Assembly (NCBI RefSeq): GCF_035046505.1
Contig: NC_089822.1
Span: 90,007,659-90,071,658, forward strand
DNA: 64,000 nt
Direction of reading: 5' to 3'
Origin: Tiliqua scincoides
Taxonomy: Eukaryota > Chordata > Lepidosauria > Squamata > Scincidae
In this document: piece by piece, positions 11,512 to 21,635 of the stretch
Numbering within the stretch: the first letter of the stretch is position 1
Layout: every line of letters begins with the position of its first letter
Translations under genes and position numbers: made by a program
The notes under the pieces: generated by a model
Told to the model about the DNA's origin: nothing
The model's input: the letters and a program-made list of their open reading frames with translations, nothing else
The model's database searches: none

Positions 11512-11743
11512 CTTCCTCCTCCTCAAATCATTTTCAAATTGTTGGCACATGATTTCTGACCACCATCGTTTGCATTTGACATCCCCCAAATTTTGCAGCA
11601 GCCAGTATTCACCCACATCTGACAAAGCAAGCAGAACTTGAATGCAGGCCAACCAAAAGCAATCAACATGCAAGCCACCTATATCAAATATAGATTGCAA
11701 CCGTTACGCTGTCCAGCTTTGAAAATCAGGTCACCAGTTTGCA
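11512..11743 (-). pseudogene. perilipin-like exon 5, heavily decayed (11-mer repeat region)
   Basis: This 232-nt segment follows a pyrimidine tract and acceptor (ttctttcagccag). It reads K-L-V-T, then D-S-V-T-V-A-I, then M-V-V-R-N-H, and ends F-E-E-E-E plus one base. The perilipin-3 counterpart has K-E-L-V, the amphipathic 11-mer repeats, and L-P-x-T-E-E-E-L. At least four in-frame stops are present. The 77 codons plus 1 nt fit exactly between phase-0 exon 4 and phase-1 exon 6. The donor is gaag/gcaaac, so the intron would be GC-AG. Similarity in the middle is weak; the ends and phases carry the call. Confidence 0.55.
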
Positions 11744-12015
11744 CTGGCTGAAAGAAGAGGCCCAAGCCTCATCCATTCTGTTTAGGTACAAAAGTTTTTT
11801 GTTCCGAATATTGAGTTTTGAGAAAAGGTAGACAGTTTGAAAATTGAAAGTGTAAGTTTTTCAACTCTCGAGTAGACTATCTGGCTGCAACGCTCAGCTC
11901 TTCTTAGCCCTAGTTCTTAGTGTTAGCTATGGGCAATCACACTGTCTCTTTGTAGCCTTGAGGAAGAATTCTCCTCCTTCTCTTTCCCTTGCAACTCTTC
12001 TGAAAGAGAAATTAC

Positions 12016-12092
12016 CTTCTCCACCGGCTGTTGAAGAATTGGCAGTTTCTCTTCCAGCTTGTCTAATCCTTGGCAAGCATATTCATGGACTA
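12016..12092 (-). pseudogene. perilipin-like exon 4 (EYACQGLDKLEEKLPILQQP)
   Basis: This 77-nt open exon lies between an acceptor (cagttgcag, preceded by a pyrimidine-rich stretch) and a donor (gagaag/gtaatt). Its first two bases complete a codon with the last base of exon 3, giving I-V-H-E-Y-A-C-Q-G-L-D-K-L-E-E, then K-L-P-I-L-Q-Q-P-V-E-K. Perilipin-2 and -3 carry the same segment (E/N-T-Y-A-x-x-G-L-D-x-x-E-E-x-L-P-I-L-x-Q-P) and have an intron at the same place. Exon phase and conserved length both fit. Confidence 0.92.
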
Positions 12093-12629
12093 CTGCAACT
12101 GTTCAAGGAACAGCAGAGATGACTAATTACTTCCCTGCAGTTGGCAGGAGCAGCAACATCTGTTCTGTTTACCTCTTGGATTTCATGCTTTCTCCATCCG
12201 TTTTCCCTCGCCAACATTTGGACCGACACTGGACATTGGTCTGTTATTTAATGGGTAGATGAGCTTATGTTGGGTGTGTAGAAGTGATTAAAGGACAGGA
12301 CACTTTACTGTACTGTGTCTGTGCTTAGGATGCCACTATCTGTCTTGCTAACAGGCATTTTTCCTTGCTCTCATTTGCCAGAACAGGAAAAGTTACAAGG
12401 CAAGCAAAGTGCGTGATGGAATATGCGCCTGACAGTTGACAATTTAACCCATTAGAACGGAACAGCTGCAGCTTCAATCTATTCTTTTTTTGTCCCATTT
12501 TTTTTAATTTGGAGCAAGAGCAACAGTCTCTAAGCAAACAACTTGGTCCTAGTCCCCTTGGGCCTGACTTGCTGATGCAGCTCAACTCTAATACACATGG
12601 CTGAACCATGAACCTATAATGGTGTGCGT

Positions 12630-13130
12630 TACAGCCCAATCCTAATCTGTGCTGGAACAGACAGGCCATCCGGCCTGTCCTATAGCCAGTGCAGGATTGG
12701 GGCTGGCTGTAGTTCAGCCTGGGGTACCATGGCAGCAGCCCCTAAGGGGTTACTCAGATCTATGCCGCCTAAAGAGGGGGTGCAGATCCAAGCAGACTGG
12801 CAGTGTGCTGGGTCAGCTGGGAGTGGGGTTAGGATTCAGCCCAAGTGCTGGACCCTGGCTCCACACCCCACTGAATCCCAGCCTGTCCATGGGCCTGCCC
12901 ACCACTCACCGTCCCCCACCTCTGACTGCTCCCATTCTGCCTTCCCCGGACCCCCGTACTGGTCTGACTTGGCCAGCACAAATTCACCCTTCTGCCAGCA
13001 GAGGCTGGCGCACGGACATGCACCAGCCTCTTGAGGTGGTACGAAAGTGCCTTACAGCACTTTTGCGACATCTCTGGGCCAGAACAAGGGACTTGCGCCA
13101 GCCCAAGGGTGAATCAGGATTGCGCCCTTA
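12630..13130. mobile_element. GC-rich MITE-like repeat with caatcctaa ends
   Basis: It runs from cagcccaatcctaatctg to gaatcaggattgcgccctta. It is GC-rich inside with short pyrimidine-rich runs. The ends resemble the 7476 family but the interior differs. It lies in a perilipin intron. Confidence 0.5.
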
Positions 13131-13548
13131 GTCAAATTATAGCTCTAGCCTGTCTCGGGGGTGATGGTGGTGGCAGTGGTGTATACCCTTTCTATAAAAT
13201 TCACACAAGGGACATTATATTGGACCTGATAAAGCAGATTCCATGCTGCTCTAGGAAGGCATTGAATGCATCCTAGTCCATTAGAATAGAAGATAGCAGC
13301 AGCATCACCCCAGATGCCACCTGACATCTTTGGTTAAAGATTATGTGGCAGGGCTATAACTCTGCCAAGACCCTGAAATCTGCTCCCAGTTTAAGTGGAC
13401 AGTTGGACAATGAAGTTACCATATACAAGGTTAATTCACTCATCCACCATATCACAGTCTTCATGGGAGAACCTTTCTTAGCTCTAAAGAAGAGATCCAA
13501 GTGGAGATGCTAGGGATTCAATCTGGGACCTACTGCACACACCACATG

Positions 13549-15020
13549 TGCTCATAAGAACATAAGAACAGCCCCACTGGATCCGGCCATAGGCCCATCT
13601 AGTCCAGCTTCCTGTATCTCATAGCGGCCCACCAAATGCCCCAGGGAGCACACCAGATAACAAGAGACCTCATTCTGGTGCCCTCCCTTGCATCTGGCAT
13701 TCTGACATAACCCATTTCTAAAATCAGGAGGTTGCACATGCACATCATGGCTTGTAACCTGTAATGGATTTTTCCTCCAGAAACTTGTCCAATCCCCTTT
13801 TAAAGGCATCCAGGCCAGATGCCGTGACCACGTCCTGTGGCAAGGAGTTCCACAGACCAACCACGTACTGAGTAAATAAATATTTTCTTTTGTCTGTTTT
13901 AACTCTCCCAACATTCAATTTCAGTGGATGTCCCCTGGTTCTGGTGTTTTGAGAGTGTAAAGAGCATCTCTCTATCCACTCTGTCCTTCCTGTGCATAAT
14001 TTTGTATGTCTCAGTCATGTCCACCCTCAGGCGCCTCTTTTCTAGGCTGAAGAGGCCCAAACGCTGTAGCCTTTCCTCATAAGGAAGGTGCCCCAGCCCC
14101 GTAATCATCTTAATCGCTCTCTTTTGCACCTTTTCCACTTCCACTATATCCTTTTTGAGATGTGGTGACCAGAACTGGACGCAATACTCCAGGTGTGGCC
14201 TTACCATCGATTTGTACAACGGCATTATAATATTAGCCGTTTTGTTTTCAATACCCTTCCTAATGATCCCAAGCATAGAATTGGCCTTCTTCACTGCCGC
14301 CGCACATTGGGTCGACACTTTCATTGACCTGTCCACCACCGTCCCAAGATCTCTCTCCTGATCTGTCACAGACAGCTCAGAACCCATCAGCCTATATCTA
14401 AAGTTTTGATTTTTTGTCCCAATGTGCATGACTTTACGCTTACTTACATTGAAACACATCTGCCATTTTGCTGCCCATTCTGCCAGTTTGGAGAGATCCT
14501 TCTGGAGCTCCTCACAATCGCTTCTGGTCTTCACCACTTGGAAAAGTTTGGTGTCATCTGCAAACCTAGCCACCTCACTGCTCAACCCTGTCTCAAGGTC
14601 ATTTGTGAAGAAGTTGAAAAGCACCGGTCCCAGGACAGATCCTTAGGGCACACCGCTTTTCACCTCTCTCCATTGTGAAAATTGCCCATTGACACCCACT
14701 CTCTGTTTCCCAGTCTTTGACCAGGTCTCAATCCAGGAGAGGACCTGCCCTCTAATTCCCTGACTGTGAGTTTTTCAGTAGCCTTTGGTGAGGGACCATG
14801 TCGAACGCCTTCTGAAAGTCCAGACATATAATGTCCACAGATTCTCCCGCATCCACATGCCTGTTGACCTTTTCAAAGAATTCTAAAAGGTTCGTGAGGC
14901 AAGACTTACCCTTACAGAAGCCATGCTGATTCTCTCTCAGCAAGGCTTGTTCATCTATGTGTTTTGAGATTCTATCTTTGATGATGCATTCCACCATCTT
15001 ACCCGGTACTAGAAGTTTCC
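13549..15020 (-). mobile_element. CR1 LINE, 5'-truncated (RT C-terminal half and 3' UTR)
   Basis: The minus strand encodes C-L-D-F-Q-K-A-F-D-M-V-P-H and, after a frame break near 14640-14760, a 241-codon frame with the catalytic F-A-D-D-T-K-L-F, then D-L-S-K-L-A-E-W-A-A-K-W-Q-M, R-P-H-L-E-Y-C-V-Q-F-W-S-P and L-P-Y-E-E-R-L-Q-R-L-G-L-F-S-L. These are CR1 reverse-transcriptase motifs. The 3' UTR includes ctggatccggccataggccc and ends in the CR1-type tail (cataagaacataagaac on the plus strand). It lies in the perilipin intron between exons 3 and 4. Confidence 0.92.
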
Positions 15021-15144
15021 ATAGATAGGCATACTGAGCTAGATCAGCAATTTGAAAGATTCTAGGCAATGCAGCTCCTAATTAAATAGTGTAAAGCACC
15101 TTATTTATCTAACAGTGTAATAAACCCATAGATTATCTACTTAC

Positions 15145-15337
15145 TCTGAGGCTCAAATGTAGTCAGAATGGGCTGCACACCATCAGCTGCAGCTGTTGCT
15201 ACTATCTTGTTGACTTTTTCTGCTACGTCAAAGACTGATTTAACAACAGGGTGATCCTCTTGGGTTGTAGCATGGGTCGTGGAGACCTTGAAGGCAGAGT
15301 TAACTAGCTGCAGATTTGCGACCCCTGTGACCACATT
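15145..15337 (-). pseudogene. perilipin-like exon 3: PAT-type N-terminal domain
   Basis: This 193-nt exon is fully open and encodes 64 codons plus one base. It starts N-V-V-T-G-V-A-N-L-Q-L-V and ends Q-P-I-L-T-T-F-E-P-Q. It is bounded by an acceptor (tctcttag) and a strong donor (a/gtaagt). The spacing of V-A-N-L-x-L-V-x-S, V-K-S-V-x-x-x-A-E and Q-P-I-L-x-x-x-E-P-Q matches PLIN2 and PLIN3 without gaps. This is the best preserved exon of the locus. A CR1 LINE relic begins about 125 bp downstream in the following intron. Confidence 0.92.
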
Positions 15338-16236
15338 CTAAGAGATGAAACAGAAGTGGATTGAATCAATGAATAGGTTTGGGCAGGATCCCAGCAAAGC
15401 AAGCAAGCACTGGTCCTTGGATCAATGCATGTCATGATTTGATGTGAATGGGTTATCAGAATTTGCATGACCTCAAATGCAAGAATTGAAGAGAGTCGAG
15501 CACTTGGACCAGTTTTCCATGTGACAGAAGGACACTACGAACACAGAATCTTATGCTTTTCTCCCTACCACCATAGAAAAGCTTGCACAATAAATATCAT
15601 AACACGGAAGTATGCTTTGCTTCTGCCAGACAAAAACAAGGACGCTTTCCATCACAAGACAGATTTCTATGTATTACCTTGAAAGCAGAAGAAAAACCTC
15701 TATACAGGGATACCATTTTCAGAAACATCCATGTTTCTGCTCTCTGTGCAAGCCATCAAGTTACATACATGCATGGGTGATCCATTCCACAGTACAAACT
15801 TAACAGGACTTTCATGTATATAAGCATAGATCAGTCTACTGAATGTCTGAACACATAGCACTTTGGCCTTCTAGGCAATTGTTGTCCAATGGCAAAGCAA
15901 CAACGCAATCTATCATAGCGGTTTTCAGTGGTCACAGTGGTCTTTCACACCATGACCCCAATAAATAAGGTAAGAGATTGGGACCCACCATTGATCCTAT
16001 CCCTTCCTAGGATCTTATACACCCTGCTCACTCCCTACCTCTATAACGTCCTCCCAGCACTAGTCACTGTAACAAAATATTCTTGTTAGAGCAGAAAAAG
16101 TTACCATGAAGCCTGGCACTATTGAAAACTATTTTGACACAAGTACCAAGAAGCTGAGCAGGACTGGCCCACAATCTCCTGATACCTGAAGAGCTACACC
16201 TGATGCTTCCCCCCTTTACTTGATAGTGCTCTAGTC

Positions 16237-16522
16237 CAGGGGTCTCCAAACATTTTGGCCAGAGGGCCACATCAAATATCTGGCACGGTGCTGAGGGCCG
16301 GAAAAAAAATTTAAATATAAAATTTATATAAATAAATTAGAGATGGAACTTAGATGAGTGAATGGGCTCATTCATTCAAACTCTCTGGCCCTTAGAACAC
16401 CCTCCAGATGCAACCAGAGCACAGTTCCAGTCATGTTCGGCCAAGTGGCCAGAGGCTTTCAGGGAACAAGAGGCTGGCCGCGGGCCGCATCTGGCCCCCA
16501 GGCCGGGCTTTGGAGACTCATT
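16237..16522. mobile_element. hAT-type MITE 1 of a four-element chain
   Basis: It starts caggggtctccaaac and ends gctttggagactcatt, degenerate inverted ends, with ctctagtc on both sides (16229-16236, 16523-16530). The interior has gagggccacatcaaatatct and gccgcatctggcccccaggc. It lies in the perilipin intron between exons 2 and 3. Confidence 0.85.
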
Positions 16523-16530
16523 CTCTAGTC

Positions 16531-18017
16531 CAGTGTTATTCAAACTGTGAGGCGCGGCTCTTTAGGGTGGCATCAGGAACTCAAAAGGGAGGCGTGGGAT
16601 GTCCTCTCACAGCGATACAATCACACCCCTGGGCAGAATACGAGCCCGTCTTCTGCCCGTCGTCTGCGCCTTTTTTTAAAGCAGAAGAAACGGAGTTGCT
16701 CAGCTGCAAGAGTGGCTGCTGCCACCCCGCCCTCTTCTGAGCATGTTCGGCTTGCAGTCCTTAACCCTCGCTGATCCTTGTCTGGTTGGTTCCTAGTTCC
16801 CAGCCTGGGATCGCTTCTCATCAAAGTGAAATCTCCCTTTTCAACCCCCTCCCTCTTCCACTCCCACCTTTCAATCTCCAAACCTTCCCGCTTTCCTTCC
16901 CCTCCCCAAATAAAACGCTTCCTATTTTACCAGTCACCAGGAGTCTTAAAGTTGCTTCCATGCAGTTGGCAAAGGGGGGGGGGGGGGAGACAAGCGCACA
17001 CTTTACTTGCCCAGGAGCAGAAAAAGGGGACTGTTTTTAAAGTGATTTATTAATCTTGTTGTTTGACTGAAGAGGAGAGGCTGTATTTTTAAAGTGATGA
17101 ATCTTACTATTTGAAGGGAATACTTACCAGCCATTGATGAAGTGATTGCTAGCCCCATCCTATCCACACTTTCCTGGGAGTAAGCACCATTGACTCTAAT
17201 GGGACTTACTTCTGAGTAGACGTGCGTAGGATTGGGCTGTGCATCTCCTAGTATAGGAGACAAATCAGCTTCCTAACCAAACCCTTATCAGCTCTGGTAT
17301 ATTTTCATGGTCTATTTTTGTTTTCCCCACTAGCTGCTGGAAAAATTTAATTTCATTAAATTAATAAAGGGTTCAATCCTATCCAAGGAGAATGGGAGAA
17401 ATGACTAGTTGGATTGGGGTCCACAGGGGTGTGTGTGTGTAATGTTGTTCAGACTGGTTGTTCACAAAGCTCATTTGATAAAACAATTCTATTAGTATGC
17501 TTACAAAGTTAAAAAAAAATGAGTCCTCCTGGACCAGACAAAATCTACCTACTCCAGCATCCTGTCTCCAACAGTGATCAGCAGCTGATCATTTATAAAG
17601 CATGTACGAGCTGTGTATATTGTATATATACTGTATATTGCTGTATTGCTGTATATATACTGTATATTGCTGTATATTGCTGTATTGTATATACTGTATA
17701 TTGTATATATACTGTATATTGTATATTGTATATTGTATATATATCGTATATATATAGTATATATATCGTATATTGCTGTGTATTAATAATATATTTTTAA
17801 GATCTGCATTTAATTAATGATATGATCAATATAATTAATATTAATATAGTTAATATATATTTAATATTATATTATAATATATTTAATATAGTTAATATTT
17901 TTGGCCACTTCCTGTTTAATGATGTCACTTCCAGCCCTCAGGAACATGATGGGAAGTCATGGACAACAGCCACGGGGCTCAAGGGAGCCACTGGCTGGAA
18001 AACTTTGAGTACCACTG
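16531..18017. mobile_element. hAT-type element 2 of the chain (composite, about 1.5 kb)
   Basis: It starts cagtgttattcaaactgtg and ends actttgagtaccactg, imperfect inverted ends. It is flanked by ctctagtc at 16523-16530 and 18018-18025. Nested inside are a short palindromic repeat (about 17146-17240) and an AT-rich array (17610-17890). The right part (cacttcctgtttaatgatg) resembles the MITE at 22256-22599. Confidence 0.7.
17610..17890. repeat. AT-rich array (tgtatattgctgtatatatac type)
   Basis: Irregular iterations of gtatattgctgtatat, then tatatatcg, then ttaatat. It explains the Tyr/Ile-rich frame across it, which is not a gene. Confidence 0.9.
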
Positions 18018-18025
18018 CTCTAGTC

Positions 18026-18417
18026 CAGGGGTGCCCAAACCCTGGCCCTGGGGCCACTTGCAGCCCTCGAGGACTCCCAATGCGGCCCTCAGGGAGGCCC
18101 CAGTCTCCAATGAGCCTCTGGCCTTCTGGAAACTTGTTGGAGTCCACACTGGCCTGATGCAACTGCTCTCAGCGTGAGGGTGATGGTTTGCCCTCTCACG
18201 TGAGCTGTGGGACGAGGGCTCCCTCCAGGAAAGGCCAGTCTTGCTTTGTGCAAGGACATTTATAGGCCTTGAGCTATTGCAAGACCTTCATTCATTCATA
18301 TAAGTTCATCTTTAATATATTCATTTATGTAAATTTAAATTGCCTGCCTGTGTAAACCGCCTTGAATAAAGTCTAAGGAGAAATCTGAGGACCAAGAAAG
18401 GCGGTATAGAAATACCT

Positions 18418-18453
<36 letters not shown>

Positions 18454-18570
18454 AATGTATGTAAATTTATTCAAATTTTAAATGTAAATTAATTCTTTTT
18501 TTCCCCTGGCCCCTGACACAGTGTCAGAGAGATGATGTGGCCCTCCTGCCCAAAACTTTGGGCACCCCTG
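18026..18570. mobile_element. hAT-type MITE 3 of the chain, with a nested LINE-tail fragment
   Basis: It runs from caggggtgcccaaac to tttgggcacccctg. It is homologous in inverse orientation to the clean copy at 57635-58104. Its left flank is ctctagtc and its right flank cgtctagtc, so the duplicate is shifted by one base or mutated. A nested segment (about 18335-18452) ends with gaaaggcggtatagaaat and a (GTA)n tail, typical of a SINE or L2 3' end. Confidence 0.8.
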
Positions 18571-18579
18571 CGTCTAGTC

Positions 18580-18669
18580 CAATGGTTTTCAACCTTTCAT
18601 TCCTGTAAGTTGCCTTGATCCCAAAATTGAGGCTTTGTGACCCCATGACCCTAAGGTTGAAGAACATTG
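18580..18669. mobile_element. short hAT-type MITE 4 of the chain
   Basis: This 90-bp element runs from caatggttttcaacctt to aaggttgaagaacattg. The left octamer is gtctagtc. The right flank atctatct keeps only the tcta core, so the duplication is uncertain. Confidence 0.55.
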
Positions 18670-18679
18670 ATCTATCTTA

Positions 18680-21350
18680 TTAATCCTTTGCTGTCCGTAC
18701 TTCAGTGCTCCATGTAAAAAGGTGCTACTAAAATGATATCAGCTATAGTCAAAATGGTGGTTCAGTTGGAAGGTAGCAAAATTAATTCCAGTGTCCACAC
18801 TGACTAGGTGGGTGATTCTTCAAATTGTTGAGAGGTGGACATGCATCCAACATAGTGTATAGGGCAAGCACTCCCTATGAAGTGCCTCCCTATGAAGCGC
18901 CTATGGAGACCTGCACATGCCGCAGTCCAATTCAGGAGATTTGTTCTCTTGAGAAAATTGCATGAATTAGTCCCCGTGTAGATGCCTATCTTGCATACTA
19001 TGCTATGTACATATTGCTAGGTATCTAGGAGGGGGTATTCTGCTTTCCTACCACATGAAGATCACCACCAGCCTGGAATGTGTATGAACTAGAGGAGGGG
19101 TTATTGTGTATCATAAGCCACAATAAATTCCTTTAACATCTCTGAACTCCGTTGCCCATGTCAACAATGCGGTCAATGTAGATATTCTTTTTGGAGTGTT
19201 ACAGAATTCCATGGCACAATTTTAGACATGTTAGGGCAATGGTCTATTTATCACCTGCTTTATATGCAAAAACCTTCTGTGGTACACACCTACAAGAGGT
19301 TTAGTAGAACTCATTTAACAGTATGACCAACCCCAGACAGCACTAGGCACCCTACATAGCGCACCTGCTCATTGCTCTCTGGAGAAGAGGCATTGGTTTC
19401 TTTTTCTGTCTGAGACATGGTCACGTAGCACCAGAAAGGAACATTAAGCTCATTGAGCAATACAGTCCCATCTGCCCTGGATACCACTTCCCAGCCACTG
19501 GGGCCATTTAGGGTTTTACGCCCAAGAAACATGGAGGTCATTACTATATCAACAGGACTAAGGAAAAAAAAACTGGAAAGGTACAGAACATTGTGATGCA
19601 CTGAATCTTAAAAGCCCATGACCTCTTATGAAGGAAGCAGGGACACTATGTCCAGTGTTTATAGCGGAACTCCAAAGAGCTCAGCCTAGTCATTTCTGGG
19701 TTTCAGCTGGAACCCAGATGGTTATGTAACTGACAGTCACCAGTGCTAGACTTCACCATAGCCAGTTAGAAGGCCTTTTCTAGGATTTGGATCCATTTAA
19801 GCATTTCATATTGATGAATTAAATGAGATTGGCTGAGCACAGGCCTCACAGTGCCAGCTGAAGCCTCTTTGACAGTTCACAGGTTTGCCAATTATGCATA
19901 ATACATAATACATGGCATGGGGGTGGTGTTATGTGAAAATCCCGTTTCCTTTTAAGTTGTGATTTTATATCTGGTTATGTTATTATGGACTAAAATATCA
20001 TACAGGCCAAGCAAACAAGCCCAATTTCCAAAAACCCTGGTAAAAGTCACAAGTTTACACAAACTCCAGCTCTCCATGCACACAGCAACAAAGACTTTAG
20101 CAGCAAAGTCTAAAGGGCAAATTGTTGTTTCAATCACTGTAAATAGCTGTTTAAATGTTTCCTATTGTTGTAGCTTGATCACTCTTAAGTACCGTATGCA
20201 GATTTGAAAAGCAAGCTACCCCCCCCCTCCAGGAGGCCAGTCATGGCTGATCCTATCATCCTGTTTTTCTTGCATGCTCCACGTGTCCCACTGTATGTAG
20301 TGAGCATGCGCATCCAGGACAGCTCTAGGCCACATCCGGGTCATTCAGGTCAGCAAAAACCCTTAAAAGAGAAGACTGCCATGTGCTCCCTCTCTCTCCG
20401 GCTGCCCTTAAGGCAGAGGTCCTCCATAGGACTCTCCACCCCCCCCAACTGCTCCTCAGGACAGGTAACTATATCTTGCGTCTGGAACCTTTTCCCTTCT
20501 TCCCCCCCCTTTTTCTCCCCTTCTCTCCCCATCTTTAGTCAGCAACTGGGTTGGTAGATCAGGGACCCCTAAAATCCTTCCCTTAAATCTTTCCCTTTTC
20601 CTGATTTCCTTGGATGCACCAAATACCCTTCACGTGCAACCACCATAAGGCTAGGTACACCAGATGCAAGTACTAGGAACCAAGAAACATATACTAACCA
20701 TTTTCCATGTGCATTATGTTTACCTGTTTGTTTTTGCAATAAAATATAATCCTATTGAAAGTTATCTTTCTCTCAGTCTCTTTTCAAGCTAAAAAGGAAT
20801 TTCTTTGCATTATGCTGTCTTGTTATCTAGCCTGCGATCCTGAAGTTTCCAAAAGGGTAATATAATAATTCCCCTTAAAACATAACAGCCCTTTTTGGTA
20901 ACAGTGGTGCTGTAAAAAGAGTGGCAGCCTAGCCAAAGAAGCAAAGCAGAGACTTCTATCTAGCAATCTCTTTAACAGGTTAAGGGTCAGGAATGCAGAA
21001 TCACTCTAATCTGCAGGTGCCCCACACACATTGCTATCTATGTAGAAGTCATAGTTAAGGTTCCCCATTCAATTCCCAGGCATCAAACCATAGTCTGGGA
21101 ACTTGGGAGCGCTCAGTCAGTAAATGCTAAACTAGATGGTGTTACCAAGGCAACATTAACAGTGCACTGAAACCTCTACTGTAGTGTCCAGAAAGCCAAA
21201 ACAAGTTTGAAGTGGGTCTGTCTGAATTAGCACTCTCATGAATCTGAGAGTGCTAACAATAACTGAGCCTTAAGTAAACTGGTTAGTAGGAAGAAAAAAA
21301 AAAAAGGAACTCAGAAAGAGGAGGGTCAGGGCAAATGGGTGAAAAGAGAT
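18680..21350. other. exon 2 surroundings and upstream DNA of the perilipin locus
   Basis: Apart from exon 2 (19365-19418) I see no exon, CpG-rich promoter or repeat. The first, non-coding exon of perilipins would lie further up (to the right) and is not identified. A pyrimidine-rich block lies at 20450-20530. Confidence 0.5.
19365..19418 (-). pseudogene. perilipin-like exon 2: start codon exon (18 codons)
   Basis: The ATG is at 19416-19418 (minus strand) and the exon reads M-S-Q-T-E-K-E-T-N-A-S-S-P-E-S-N-E-Q, then a donor (cag/gtgcgc). It ends in phase 0, matching the phase-0 start of the next exon. Perilipin-3 also starts with a short polar N-terminus before the first conserved hydrophobic segment. 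The frame stays open upstream to about 19601, so the start choice rests on family length. No 5' UTR exon or promoter is identified. Confidence 0.65.
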
Positions 21351-21354
21351 TTAG

Positions 21355-21444
21355 GGCACAATCCTAAGCAAGTCTACTCAGAAGTAAGTCCTATTGTGCT
21401 CAATGGGACTTACTCCCAGGAAAGTGAGGTTTGGATTGCAGCCA
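21355..21444. repeat. short palindromic repeat
   Basis: It runs gggcacaatcctaagcaag, tctactcagaagtaagtcc, caatgggacttactcccagg and ends ggattgcagcc. The halves are inverted. Confidence 0.75.
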
Positions 21445-21451
21445 TAGTCAG

Positions 21452-21635
21452 ATGAAGGACCCAATCCTATCCAACTTTTCAGCACCGGTGCAGCTGCAAT
21501 GCTGCCCTGGGGCAAGGGAACAAATGTTCCCTTAACCTTGTGGAGGCCTCTGTAACTACCCTTCCACCAGAGGTTATAGCACACCCCATTGGTACTGCTA
21601 CACCAGGGCTGGAAAGTTGGATAGGATTTGGCCTG
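21452..21635. mobile_element. MITE, same family as 7476
   Basis: It runs from gacccaatcctatccaac to ggataggatttggcctga, inverted ends. The interior has aagggaacaaatgttccctt and caccccattggtactgct. Confidence 0.65.

Larger units (their letters stand above)
7705..19418 (-). pseudogene. perilipin-3-like (PLIN3/TIP47 family) pseudogene, seven coding exons
   Basis: Perilipins coat lipid droplets and control lipase access; PLIN3/TIP47 is the cytosolic, exchangeable member. Translating the minus strand exon by exon gives a collinear match from memory to the whole family: a start exon, a PAT-type segment (VANLQLVNS, then VKSVFDVAEK, then QPILTTFEPQ), the EYACQGLDKLEEKLPILQQP motif, the mid-protein EEEE-AKVAAGLEGF stretch, the helix-bundle segment VDQKLHDVQEKL, HLQATC-GLISSIGGLP, and a C-terminal IPLIWLVDLF corresponding to the family's TPVTWLVGPF. 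Intron phases agree across junctions. The wording (VDQKL, LQATC, SSIxGLP) is nearer PLIN3 than PLIN2 as I recall those proteins. Exons 2-4 are open; exon 5 has at least four in-frame stops, exon 6 a frameshift and a TGA, and the last exon carries a 473-bp retroelement and a frameshift. It is therefore read as non-functional. Subfamily assignment needs a real alignment. Confidence 0.88.

Noticed and set aside
13899-14624. 241-codon frame as a host gene
   Set aside because: It is the reverse-transcriptase part of a CR1 LINE with F-A-D-D and other RT motifs.
17519-17800. Tyr/Ile/Cys-rich 93-codon frame as a membrane peptide
   Set aside because: Produced by the AT-rich tandem array.
7705-19418. 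A functional perilipin gene
   Set aside because: Several stops in exon 5, a stop and a frameshift in exon 6, and a frameshift plus a 473-bp insertion in the last exon make an intact product unlikely.
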